From positions 744,001 through 808,000 of the forward strand of contig NC_014931.1 of the NCBI RefSeq assembly GCF_000184745.1: 64,000 bases of DNA, read 5' to 3'. Positions 10,601 through 18,556 of this stretch are shown one piece after another. Each line of letters opens with the position of its first letter. The stretch's first letter is position 1. A program made the translations under genes and the position numbers. The notes beneath the pieces are model-generated. The model ran no database searches. It was given only the letters and a program-made list of their open reading frames with translations, and was not told the origin of the DNA. The stretch comes from Variovorax paradoxus EPS. GTDB lineage: Bacteria; Pseudomonadota; Gammaproteobacteria; Burkholderiales; Burkholderiaceae_C.

Positions 10601-11903
10601 AAGTAACCTCCAACGGCTGGTGGACGCACTCAAGACAACGGACCCATGGCCGATCAGTAACGGCATCGTGGCCAATACCCACAGCACACTCGTTACGCGT
10701 CGGGATGTCGATCCCGCGGCTCCGATCAATGACGTCAAGAACGCAACTAGGGAGGATCTCGGTTGGATGAAAGTACAGTTGGACCGCCGGCTGTACACCG
10801 GGCCCATAGGCCAGTACGAGCCTGGGTGGACGCGCGCTCTGCGCGGGCGCGTGCACGAGGCTCACATCGTGATGTCAAAAGGCTGCGATTGGAATTGCAG
10901 CTTTTGCACAGAACGTCGCGAGCTGAGCGGTGGTGAAGAGCGGCGCGATGTTGAATCTGTGCTGCAGGAAGTGCGACAACTCGCAACAAAATACGCCAGT
11001 CTCAGAATTCAATTCATCGACGACAACCTGTTCCCGCAGATTGCATCGCCTCACAACGCCGGTGGCGTCAAGCGAGAAGCAGGCAAGACATGGGCGGTGC
11101 AGTTCTTGAGCGGCTTGAAGCAGATTCGTGACGAGATGGATGGCAACCTCACCTGGCGCGGAATCTTCAGGCTTGAGGATTTCGCGGCATACGAGTTGCT
11201 CGGCGAAGCGGGAGGGCTCGTGCGCGTGCTGACTGAGGCAGGCTGCAACATGCTGGCCTTTGGCGTGGAATCGGGCGTCGCGGCAAGACGACATTCGATT
11301 AAGGCCGGTGGCCGTGAGTTCTCGAACGACGCGATCGCGCGTTTGTTTCGACGCCTTCGTGACGCGGGGATTTTCAGCAAGGCCTACTTCATCATTGGCG
11401 GCAAGAAGGAGACCGCCGCGTCCACCGAGGCGACGATCTCCTTCGCAGTCAGCTGCGGCGCCACGCTTGCATACTTTGCGCTGTACAAGGATTTCGTCCC
11501 AGCGCGAGAGCAACTGCGCAAGGACCATGGCGTCGGCGCCGCTTCAACCTCCAGCTTGCTCGAGTATGAACAGATGATGCCGAGATGGGACGAGGCGTTT
11601 TCTGAATCGGCGAGCGATGCAGCCCCGGCCCAAGTGATGCGGCGTACCGGCCTTCGAATACCCGCCAGCGCTGCTGAGCGTAGAACCTATCAGAAGCTGG
11701 CCGGCATCGGCTTCCGCTTTGAGGATCTTGTGAAGTACAACGACTATCACGCGGAAGATGGTCCCGCTGGTGCCGTGCTGCAGAGCGTCACGTGGAGTCA
11801 ACCCGACGAATTCTTTGGCCTAGTTGAAAAGGCCTATCGAAAGTTCTACCTGCGGCCAGAGTTCGTGTCCGACTTCAGAGCGTTGGTAGCCGCAGGCTAC
11901 TAG
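7686..11903 (+). CDS. Fusion of GT-B glycosyltransferase and B12-binding-type radical SAM enzyme
   Basis: A 1405-residue protein starting at GTG with a strong AGGAGGGG site (7674-7681). Residues ~1-430 are a GT-B, GT4-like glycosyltransferase: the C-terminal lobe has VALMPSWHEGFGLAGWEA with an EX7E pair (Glu305, Glu313) typical of sugar-nucleotide binding. Residues ~440-830 are mostly alpha-helical and unassigned, possibly a repeat scaffold. Residues ~840-970 resemble a cobalamin-binding Rossmann domain (PPLGLGLLATHL, later VVGGPAA), without the usual DxHxxG motif. Residues ~1055-1300 form a radical SAM core with CxxxCxxC (Cys1067, Cys1071, Cys1074; KGCDWNCSFC) and a downstream GVESG motif. 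The gene stands alone and converges on the GHKL operon. Substrate and role are unknown; a glycan or nucleotide modification used in conflict is a guess. Confidence 0.85.
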   Translation: MAYIVVCIATHWGSAMGGINVFNTGLATGLAKILPKPSECICVVEEQPPVEPGSNVKLIKPPQWNAESITGVVSAAIEHRPTRDVEEILILGHDLHTGKMAVDCAKQLQLKMGRTPVRSAVVSHMDYHEYARRKGQGLAEVDQKSLNQLAIVASADYAFAVGPLLSHSFRGARSKFDDKVIALTPGAAVIEPQPEKATSLSFFIGGRLGLEDDQIKNGVLSVRAVLDAYRLERMSSQPGRWQTRGHFYACGVDPVKDGDLLKALEEEVRQGAAFEIEAIPFSDRQDEVHRHLVKCDVALMPSWHEGFGLAGWEAICAGVPLVCSSQSGLALLIAELRSQLPEEKFLSIESVQLIGGAPAGMPNAQDIEAVSRAVRNVIADYPARKAAALSLALHIKRLFTWEGCASTLVGPLKWPLATSEDWWQRQRAADIASGSSEGVANADMVLEALAACQSGLVQTKWTLACSALNLFSDRGGKAKLSERAMLRKDLLVIGGAIAAAVHTRPEQGSLPIVDTVFLDLCWRYLAAASRVAISFSEFTALLPSGLRGAIFGDGFLRRELLFYVSRFAPEFDGRSDEQATSFLAPLIRGLAGDRPLLVRLARLSTVYPSLCRLMPMDGNADFDAEKARCARALNRLFDFSQLLEESPSLASTALALSSLKPDLTRQSIDQPIGFVKRLGPSYAITGSWRGDKRLAAAMMTVTLSSRNVLAVLEAMAGDEEEAIRWAALDLAFSPILRARLEAMEEGAGGIKALRTNLGRIVDTAVITGDAHPWLAREFLSHYLDEYATPTVAIAQVARFTLEDFPRSRELMGPVVGQEDSVLMRPMHPEVKGIQSRAGEVFKRVLLVLPPISVDPTRGRAASKTSTPPLGLGLLATHLSQKGHDVHLVDCHRYPDLAEKVTLLAKTFDLVGFTTVFSTVRATQRLLKDIRGATQRPMLVVGGPAANLDGWRYSALDQDDLGNWDFAVSDDAISNLQRLVDALKTTDPWPISNGIVANTHSTLVTRRDVDPAAPINDVKNATREDLGWMKVQLDRRLYTGPIGQYEPGWTRALRGRVHEAHIVMSKGCDWNCSFCTERRELSGGEERRDVESVLQEVRQLATKYASLRIQFIDDNLFPQIASPHNAGGVKREAGKTWAVQFLSGLKQIRDEMDGNLTWRGIFRLEDFAAYELLGEAGGLVRVLTEAGCNMLAFGVESGVAARRHSIKAGGREFSNDAIARLFRRLRDAGIFSKAYFIIGGKKETAASTEATISFAVSCGATLAYFALYKDFVPAREQLRKDHGVGAASTSSLLEYEQMMPRWDEAFSESASDAAPAQVMRRTGLRIPASAAERRTYQKLAGIGFRFEDLVKYNDYHAEDGPAGAVLQSVTWSQPDEFFGLVEKAYRKFYLRPEFVSDFRALVAAGY

Positions 11904-12185
11904 GCAACAGAATGTAGTACGTTGCGGCCGAGAGCGGATGTTGCTAGCCCTACATCTCGACAGGCACGTCAGACAACACTAAGCCGTCGACGGATACAAG
12001 GCAGAAGCTATTCCCCCGGAACATTTGGGTGGTGCAGCACGAGAACGGAAGCAAGTTTCCCTCAGCAATTTCAAGCGTCTTAGGTGTGACCATCGAAAAA
12101 AGCTACTCCACAGTCTGAGCCTCGAGAGTTCGGATCCCCCCGCATTCCGCCCAAAGCAGCGGTCACGGCCGTTGTCGCTGCCCGA

Positions 12186-14579
12186 TTAGGACGCGGGCGC
12201 AGCCGTTGTGTCAGTCGACGCGGCGTCAATCGGAGCAACGTACGTTGGCGCCGCTGGGCCGGCATCAATTTGCGCTCCTGGTTGCACCTCGGTCATAACT
12301 CCATTCAGCAGCGCGGCCTGTGCTTGCGAAAGCAGCCTCTGCATTTCCTCGGCCGGCTGGGTGTTAACCCACCAGCAATACAGTAGGCCGAGCAACGGGC
12401 TGGTTGCGGTAACTGCCTGAGATGTCTTGTAGATCAGGAGATCCTTGTCCTTGCCGCTCAGACGAAGATGTCCCGAGGCAAGTGCAAATGCGAACTCCAG
12501 GGCTGCCTCGCCGTAACTGCGCTCGTGATTGATGAAGATTTTCTCCAGGAATTCCCGAATCATCTCGCTGAGTTCAGCAGCGCCGGAATAGTCGAGTTCG
12601 TGCGGCAGGGCCGCCCTCAGCAGGCTGGCTTGGAGCACCCCATCATTGAAGCGCAAGAAGTTCTCCGGATCGAGGACAACCGTCTCGTGGATCGAAGAAA
12701 ACAGCCTCAGCGAGGGCTGCGCGAATTCGCGCGCATATTGCACAGCAGAGCTCATTGATACGAAGCTCGCGGCGGCAGCATCGCAAGCATCCAGTTCTCC
12801 CGGCCGCGGCGTCCAGTAGACGAAGCCGTTGGTCAGTTTCAGGGCCTGATTGTTCGGCGTACGCAGGAAGGTTCTTGCCGCCTCTTCCAACGCGCTGCTG
12901 ACCAGTGGCAGTGACGCATCGACCATGCTCTTTTCCCAGGGCGATCCTGGAACGTGGCAGAGACGTTCTGCGCGCTGCATCAGCTTGTCAGCGCGAAGCC
13001 ATGCCGCGCCGCGGCCGGGTTCGGCGCCCGTCGGCAGTACCGACCAGCGCGAAAGAGCGTAGGGACGATCCTTGTTGCCTGACTGGGTCAAAAACAAGCT
13101 TAGCCGGTTCCAGGCATCCGAGGTGCTCGGTAGCGCGATGCCGACAATGAAATGGCGGCTCGCGTCGGGGACCATCTCTCTAAGGTCACGCGCAAGCGAG
13201 CGCAAGGCGTGACCGTTGCCGACTATGGGCGCGCAAACGAGCACCCCCTTGACGGCGTCTGGCCGCAGGCTCAACACATTATCGGCGGCGAGCACGAGCG
13301 GGTTCCTACCTGTACAGGTCGAGATCTGGGCTGCGGCCAACTCCGCAACGGTTTTCGCACCGTTGCCACCGACGAATATCACGTGCGTCACGCTCACGGG
13401 CGTTTTCAGGCGCACTTCTTCAACGAGCCACTTGACTAAGGCAGGGTTGCCCGCAACTGCGTTTTCATCAAGGCCCACCAGGTCCACTGCAGGCGAGTCT
13501 TGGGAACGCTGCTTGTTCAGGCTGCATGCCTGCGCGTGACTGAAGTTCGCAAGCAGCGTATCGAGCTCGCCGCGTTTGTGCATTTTGGTCAGCACGACCG
13601 AACGTGGCTTTTTCCCTCGAGCTGCAAAATATTCGCCGGCCAGTTCGATCACCGAGGTGCCCTGGCTGGAAACGTTACTCGGCGCCGGTGTCTTGCTCTC
13701 GCGATCTCGCGCGTACACAACGCTGCCGTGCCGATCCTGGTCAGACATGTCCAGGATCGTGATGATTGCCTCCTCGGGGACCTTGGCCTCGGCTAGCTGT
13801 TTGGCCATCGAACCGGAAGTCGACGCGCTAATCAGTACCACCTCCGTGGATCCGACGATGCTGTACAGCCCGCTCACGCCACCATGGGAGTGGAAGCTAT
13901 CGATTTCCCATGCGACATGTGGTGCCGGTCCGCTGGACAACACTATGTCCTCCATAGCTCTGGCCACAGCATAGATGCCCATCGTGTCGATGTGAACGGT
14001 GCGAGTGGAGCGCAGTCGTGGCCAGGCCACAGCGCAAACGGCCAGAGCTACAAAGTACGCGTCTGTTTCGTCCTTCAGGAGTTCGCTGGCCAGCAGGAAT
14101 TGGCTGGACTCCCGCTTGGACGGGTGCCGAAAGACATGGCCCGGTGGAGCCTCTTGGAAGGCGCCGTGCAGTTCGACCAGATCCTCGAGTCCTCGCCGTA
14201 CGAGCATCGCCACGTCGAGCAGAAAGTCAGAGCGGGAGTCCGCGCTCCGATGCTGCTTTCGAAAAACACCATCTGAAAAACTCCAGATGGACAATTCCTT
14301 GAGATAGTCTACCGCTTCAGTTCTGCCTCGTTGCTTCAGGCCCTCGGCGCGCAGCGCGCTACCTTGCCATGCTTTGATCAACGCCTCAGTGTGTGCGCCG
14401 AAGGACACCAGTGCGACTGCGTCAGGCAGCGGATCATCGGTTTTGAGCGCGTCCTGCAGCGCGTCGTCTACTACGTTGATATCGAGTGCAGCTCGGCCAA
14501 AGAAAATAGTGAGGACGTCGATGGTCTGGCCCGAGGCAAGACATACTGTTCGCTGGCGAAAAGAGAGGCTGCGCTTCAT
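12186..14579 (-). CDS. Unknown 797-residue partner of GHKL ATPase, possible phosphoribosyltransferase-like folds
   Basis: No family recognised with confidence. Two stretches resemble the loop of type I phosphoribosyltransferases, a hydrophobic strand followed by a small-residue loop and a helix: VVLISASTSGSMAKQL (about residue 245) and GVLVCAPIVGNGHALRSL (about residue 445). In both, the acidic pair that contacts PRPP is missing, so they would be diverged or non-catalytic, and the resemblance is tentative. The last ~200 residues are helical and the extreme C-terminus is an Ala/Thr/Pro tail. The ATG overlaps the stop of the upstream GHKL gene by 4 bases (ATGA), implying fixed stoichiometry. 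It converges on the glycosyltransferase-radical SAM gene across a 282-base gap. Confidence 0.6.
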   Translation of the reverse strand: MKRSLSFRQRTVCLASGQTIDVLTIFFGRAALDINVVDDALQDALKTDDPLPDAVALVSFGAHTEALIKAWQGSALRAEGLKQRGRTEAVDYLKELSIWSFSDGVFRKQHRSADSRSDFLLDVAMLVRRGLEDLVELHGAFQEAPPGHVFRHPSKRESSQFLLASELLKDETDAYFVALAVCAVAWPRLRSTRTVHIDTMGIYAVARAMEDIVLSSGPAPHVAWEIDSFHSHGGVSGLYSIVGSTEVVLISASTSGSMAKQLAEAKVPEEAIITILDMSDQDRHGSVVYARDRESKTPAPSNVSSQGTSVIELAGEYFAARGKKPRSVVLTKMHKRGELDTLLANFSHAQACSLNKQRSQDSPAVDLVGLDENAVAGNPALVKWLVEEVRLKTPVSVTHVIFVGGNGAKTVAELAAAQISTCTGRNPLVLAADNVLSLRPDAVKGVLVCAPIVGNGHALRSLARDLREMVPDASRHFIVGIALPSTSDAWNRLSLFLTQSGNKDRPYALSRWSVLPTGAEPGRGAAWLRADKLMQRAERLCHVPGSPWEKSMVDASLPLVSSALEEAARTFLRTPNNQALKLTNGFVYWTPRPGELDACDAAAASFVSMSSAVQYAREFAQPSLRLFSSIHETVVLDPENFLRFNDGVLQASLLRAALPHELDYSGAAELSEMIREFLEKIFINHERSYGEAALEFAFALASGHLRLSGKDKDLLIYKTSQAVTATSPLLGLLYCWWVNTQPAEEMQRLLSQAQAALLNGVMTEVQPGAQIDAGPAAPTYVAPIDAASTDTTAAPAS

Positions 14580-15742
14580 TCGGCAAACCGTGGGACCGGA
14601 ATGAACACGGTGATTAGCGTGCCTGTGACACGCTGGAGCTTTCGTTCACTGCCAAACCAGTCTTCAAAGTTCTCGCATACATCACCGTGATCGACGCCTG
14701 GCGCAAAACTGCGAAAAATTGCCTGCCGTCCCGAGCGCACCCGGACGAAACCGAAAGCCTGGGCGACTTCGCTCAGAACAGCGCGCAGGCCACCACCCGT
14801 GCCGTGCTCACGCTTGGAAGTCACGTGCATGCGAAGACAGGTACGCAGTGCATCCCGCTCCTCGTCCAAGGGGATGTCGAAGTATTCCTTTCCGGCGAGT
14901 CGGGCAGCCATGCCGGGGCCCGAGTCGAGGAAACTGAAGCACAGCCCCTGCACCTGCCTTTGCTGCGGCTGGATGGCCGCTAGAGCCGCCCAGTAGTCGC
15001 GCAAAGACTCGTTGACGAGCAAGTCGTTCTGCGACTCGGCGTCGGATATGACCGCCCATCCGGCGATCAATAACTCGACGTGGCGTCGATAGGCGGTTCC
15101 GTCGAGCTGATGGGTTGCATGGTCCTGCGTGTTCTCGAACAACTCGTGCGTCAAAAGCGCGAGCGCAGAAACCGTCTGGTCGTCCAACTCGGCGGTTGGA
15201 GCGGCTTTGGCCGCCAAGGCCTTGACCGTCGTCTTCAGTCCAAACTTGCTCTTCACTCCGCTGGGGGACGGCGAGTCGAACAACGGCTTCAGATACTGAC
15301 GCTCTGCGCCACTAACGCACAGCAGATCGATTTGGCGTCCCTTGATTAGCTCGTCGTACTCCCCATGGAATGCCGCATCAACACGAGGGGCTCCAAGGGC
15401 CAATGCAATCGGCCTAGGAATTTGCGTGTCGCTCACCCGAATGCCGCCCGCAGTTGCGATCGCCGCGATGCCGACGGAGTAATCGCATGCTTCTCTCAGC
15501 ACTGGAATGACTTCGGTCGAAGCGTTAGACAGCAGACGAAGATTTGAATCTGGGCTCAAGCGAGCCCATGTGAGCAAGAGCTGCAAGTACGCCGCATCCC
15601 TGAGCGGACCTCGCCGTTTGCTCAACGCGCTGGCATGCACCGCAAGGTCGTAGTTTCGGCGGGCAAGCACCATTGTGAGCCCAGCCTCGATCTCCTCTAA
15701 AGAGTCGATGCCTTGAAGCCGAAATTCTTGCGTGACGCTCAT
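14576..15742 (-). CDS. GHKL-type ATPase (Hsp90/histidine-kinase/MutL-like fold)
   Basis: A 388-residue protein with a Bergerat-fold ATP site: N box LTHELFENTQDHA (around residue 204), G1 box LDSGPGM (Asp273) and G2 box GTGGGL (around residue 309). There is no dimerisation histidine motif of a normal two-component kinase and no sensor or membrane segment, so it is probably a soluble ATP-switch. The N-terminal ~190 residues are a separate domain with no assignment. It is the first gene of a coupled two-gene operon. GHKL ATPases of this stand-alone kind are common in bacterial conflict islands; that role is inferred from context. Confidence 0.75.
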   Translation of the reverse strand: MSVTQEFRLQGIDSLEEIEAGLTMVLARRNYDLAVHASALSKRRGPLRDAAYLQLLLTWARLSPDSNLRLLSNASTEVIPVLREACDYSVGIAAIATAGGIRVSDTQIPRPIALALGAPRVDAAFHGEYDELIKGRQIDLLCVSGAERQYLKPLFDSPSPSGVKSKFGLKTTVKALAAKAAPTAELDDQTVSALALLTHELFENTQDHATHQLDGTAYRRHVELLIAGWAVISDAESQNDLLVNESLRDYWAALAAIQPQQRQVQGLCFSFLDSGPGMAARLAGKEYFDIPLDEERDALRTCLRMHVTSKREHGTGGGLRAVLSEVAQAFGFVRVRSGRQAIFRSFAPGVDHGDVCENFEDWFGSERKLQRVTGTLITVFIPVPRFAE

Positions 15743-16326
15743 TCGATGTGCCTGGGATCGGAGTTGGGTTTGCGCGTTCTCGTTCTTCTACGAGGATAGT
15801 ACTCGACAGCGCCGGATGTCCGTTGCCATGGAGCCTTGGCGATTCGCAACGATGGCGCGGCGCTCTCAAGATCTCGTTTCCCGCTTTTGTTCAGCCTTGC
15901 ATCCGTTCAGGACTTGAGGTTGCTGCGTGTCGGGATGATCGCCGCGGCCTGCCGACTGGTGATGATTTCATGGCACACCTAGGTCTCATAGGCGCCATCG
16001 GGGCTCACCCGAATGAAGCGACTCGTCCGCAGGAATCTATGTCAACTCTGGCCACATGGATGCGTCCCCAATGGCGTTGCCCCTTACCTCGATGTTGTGA
16101 GATGTGGGAGTTGATGTCCAGGTGCACCTTGCACGACTGCTAATGGTTGCGCCATTCCATCTTCACTTAACCCCCTTAGGCGGCTCGCCGAACAGTCCAC
16201 ACTCGGGGTTCGAATTACCCGTAACGCATACCTCTGCGGAAGGACCCGTGCCGTTGGTCTGCCCGCCCGACACCTCGTTGAGCCGCAACAGCACGCTCGC
16301 GAGGCCGCCGCTATTGAAGCCCTCAC
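15743..16326. other. Gap of about 580 bases upstream of the GHKL operon
   Basis: This gap should hold the promoter of the GHKL operon at its left side. Short frames on both strands have no domain and poor start signals. A stretch at 16203-16222 resembles a tRNA T-arm but has no matching arms around it. No terminator or RNA gene was identified. Confidence 0.4.
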
Positions 16327-17235
16327 TCACGCGCATTCGGTCTCCGCTGCTTTCTCAGCGGCGCGCTTGACCCGTGCGGTGAACGCGAGATAGCTCTCGC
16401 CTTGCCCTACCGAGAACGCCGCTTCGTCCCATGCAGTGAGGCCGAGGGAGCACGCCTTCGCATCGATGCCGCTGCGCGTCTGGTCCCACGCAACATCAGA
16501 AAAATCTGGACTCGCGCCGATCTCCTCTGCTTCCCGCACCAGGCGCTTCACGATGCCAAGCAGGTATGCCATCCCTTTCGGCGGACTTGCCTTGACGCAG
16601 ACCTCCGCGGCCCCCTCAAAGATCTCCACGCCGACACCTGCCTCGACCAGATCGCGCAACTTCGGATCCGACGGGTTCACGTCAGTCACGCCCTTTGCCC
16701 GGATGGCCTTGCAAACAGCAGCCACTTTCTTTGACGTCCGGGCTTCACGCTCTGCACTGGCCATCGCGTCCGGCGTCGTTCCTTCCGCCTCGCTCTCCCC
16801 CTCAACTGTGGATGCAGCGATAGACGGGCCTCGATGACTGCGAGAGGCTTCGCCACCATTGGCCGCATTCCCAGTCTCGCGCTCCCGCTGCCGACGTTTT
16901 CTTTCCGCGCCTCCCTCGTCTTCGCGCTCCCTCTTGGGCTGACGCCGCTCCCAAGCCACCAGACGGCCGGTGTCTTTGGCGATCAGCCCTTTGTCCTGCA
17001 TGAGTCCGTAGACCCGCTGCGCGACACCTTCCTCCACCTCGAGGTAAAAGTCCATCGATTCGAAATCCGGCACCCCGGGATTGCCTCGGTCCTCGGACGT
17101 GCTCGCCGCCTCCAGCAGATGGACCCAGATGGCGATCACCTGCGCCATGGACACGCCAGCCTTCTTGGCGATCAACCCGAGCTTCGGATCGGTGACCGTC
17201 CCGTGATGCCATCTGAACCAATGCATATCCGCCAT
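16327..17235 (-). CDS. Phage/island replication-type protein, copy 1
   Basis: A 302-residue protein beginning MADMHWFRWHHGTV. The N-terminal ~110 residues look like the winged-helix domain found in phage replication proteins and DnaT/O-like initiators (HGTVTDPKLGLIAKKAG, then an alpha-helical VIAIWVHLLEA). A charged, low-complexity linker (~115-180) joins it to a conserved C-terminal domain (AVCKAIRAKGVTDVNPSDPK and a YLLGIVKRLVREA helix). It is a close paralogue of the 17580-18551 gene. It lies 6 bases after an AlpA-like gene. A role in replication or maintenance of the excised island is inferred from the module, not proven. Confidence 0.65.
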   Translation of the reverse strand: MADMHWFRWHHGTVTDPKLGLIAKKAGVSMAQVIAIWVHLLEAASTSEDRGNPGVPDFESMDFYLEVEEGVAQRVYGLMQDKGLIAKDTGRLVAWERRQPKREREDEGGAERKRRQRERETGNAANGGEASRSHRGPSIAASTVEGESEAEGTTPDAMASAEREARTSKKVAAVCKAIRAKGVTDVNPSDPKLRDLVEAGVGVEIFEGAAEVCVKASPPKGMAYLLGIVKRLVREAEEIGASPDFSDVAWDQTRSGIDAKACSLGLTAWDEAAFSVGQGESYLAFTARVKRAAEKAAETECA

Positions 17236-17241
17236 GACGCG

Positions 17242-17583
17242 TCAGACCTCCGATGCCTGCGTCTCGGTGAGCTTGGGGGACCGCACATGGGCGCCATTCG
17301 CAGAGTCGACCTGCTCGACGATCCATGCGTCGATAGACGACTTGAGCCACACGGTGCATCGGCGACCCAAGGACACGCTGCGCGGAAATTTCCCGGCCGA
17401 CATGCGCGCGTAGATCGCGCTCTTCTTCAGACACACGCGGCGCTCGACCTCCTGGATGCGGAGAAAGCGATCTCCTGGCGCTGCTTTGAGGACGGGTGGG
17501 GCTTGCATGTGGACAGTTTCGGAATTGAACATGGAGCGAGGATCGCGCAGCAAAGCTGACATCGACAAGGCACGCGATGTCAC
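17242..17583 (-). CDS. AlpA-family excisionase/transcriptional activator, copy 1
   Basis: A 113-residue protein. The core FLRIQEVERRVCLKKSAIYARM and the following PRSVSLGRRCTVWLKSSI are the MerR-like winged-helix of AlpA proteins, which act as directionality factors or activators of integrase genes in islands. The start taken is a GTG overlapping the upstream stop (GTGA, 4 bases), giving the same length as copy 2; internal ATGs at 17532 and 17508 lack good ribosome sites. It is sandwiched between the two replication-type genes in one minus-strand operon. Confidence 0.8.
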   Translation of the reverse strand: MTSRALSMSALLRDPRSMFNSETVHMQAPPVLKAAPGDRFLRIQEVERRVCLKKSAIYARMSAGKFPRSVSLGRRCTVWLKSSIDAWIVEQVDSANGAHVRSPKLTETQASEV

Positions 17584-18551
17584 CTCGACACCATTTCCAG
17601 ATCGGCTGCGCAGCGGTCTTGAGGTCCGCTCGCTTCACGCTTGGCCGCCTCCTTGACGCGCCGCAAGTACGCCGGCCAGTGCTCGCGATCGGGACCGAGG
17701 TTGAACTCTCGCCACCGCCCGATGCCAAGCGCTTCGGCCTTGGCCTCGATGCTGGCCCGGCTTTGGTCCCAGGCAGCTTTCGGCATACCCGGTCGCTCGC
17801 CAATGTCCGCAGCCTCCCGCAACTGGCGCTCCACGATGCCAAGCAGGTATTCCACGCCCTTGACGGGGCGCGCCTTGGTGCAAATCTCGGCGGCGTTCAC
17901 GAAGGTCTCCACGCCGACGCCTTTGTCGATCAGCGCGCGCAGCTTCGGATGCGACGGGCTCACATCGGTCACTCCCTTGGCCCTGATTGCCCGGCAGACG
18001 GTTTCCGCTTTCGTGGAGTTTTTCGATTCTTCGCCCCCCACTTCCCCCGCTTGCGGGGGGTAGGGGGGTGTTTTCTTATCTCTTCTCCTCTCCTCTCCTC
18101 TGGGTGTGACTTGGCGGGACGTGGCGTGACATGGCGTGACATTGATCGATTCGGTGTGACTTGGCGGGACAACAACCGTCACGCTTGCCCCTTCGCGTTC
18201 ACGCTGACGGCGCTTTCGTTCAGTGCCGTTGTCGTCATCGCGTTCGCGTTTGGGCTGTCGCCTTTCCCATGCGGCAAGGCGCCCTGTGTCGCTGTCGATC
18301 AAGGCCCGGTCTTGCATGAGCCCGTACACGCGCGCGGTGGTGCCCTCATCCACACCGAGAGCAAAGTCGATGGCCTCGAAGTCCGGTGTGCCCGGGTGGC
18401 CGCGCTCCTCGGACGCGCTGGCCGCCTCCAGCAAGGTGGCCCAGATCGCGATGACCTCGGCCACAGACGTGCCCGCCTTCTTCGCGATCAACCCGAATTT
18501 CGGATCGGTGACCGTCCCGTGATGCCACCGGAACCAATGCATGTCCGCCAT
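17580..18551 (-). CDS. Phage/island replication-type protein, copy 2
   Basis: A 323-residue paralogue of the 16327-17235 product, sharing the MADMHWFRWHHGTVTDPK start, the ERRQPKRERDD stretch and the C-terminal AIRAKGVTDVSPSHPKLR core. The linker (~residues 125-185) differs completely from copy 1 and is encoded by direct repeats (18103-18170) and a polypyrimidine tract. ATG 18551 follows the AlpA-like stop by 5 bases with a GAGGGG site. Phage initiators of the lambda O type carry their origin repeats inside their own gene, and this copy shows such an arrangement; copy 1 does not. Confidence 0.65.
   Translation of the reverse strand: MADMHWFRWHHGTVTDPKFGLIAKKAGTSVAEVIAIWATLLEAASASEERGHPGTPDFEAIDFALGVDEGTTARVYGLMQDRALIDSDTGRLAAWERRQPKRERDDDNGTERKRRQREREGASVTVVVPPSHTESINVTPCHATSRQVTPRGEERRRDKKTPPYPPQAGEVGGEESKNSTKAETVCRAIRAKGVTDVSPSHPKLRALIDKGVGVETFVNAAEICTKARPVKGVEYLLGIVERQLREAADIGERPGMPKAAWDQSRASIEAKAEALGIGRWREFNLGPDREHWPAYLRRVKEAAKREASGPQDRCAADLEMVSR
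18103..18170. repeat. Iteron-like direct repeats inside replication gene copy 2
   Basis: The 18-base sequence GGTGTGACTTGGCGGGAC occurs at 18103-18120 and again, identical, at 18153-18170. Between them are two further GTGGCGTGAC/ATGGCGTGAC units, so the GTGAC core recurs four times in about 60 bases. Immediately left is a pyrimidine-rich run of CTCCT repeats and, beyond it, a G-run. Repeats next to a strand-biased tract within an initiator-type gene are typical of phage origins; origin function is inferred. Confidence 0.6.
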
Positions 18552-18556
18552 GGCGC

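Noticed and set aside
16203..16222. A tRNA T-arm-like string (GGGGTTCGAATTACCC) in the gap before the replication genes
   Set aside because: No acceptor, D or anticodon arm can be built around it and no CCA end follows; a chance match is more likely than an attachment remnant.
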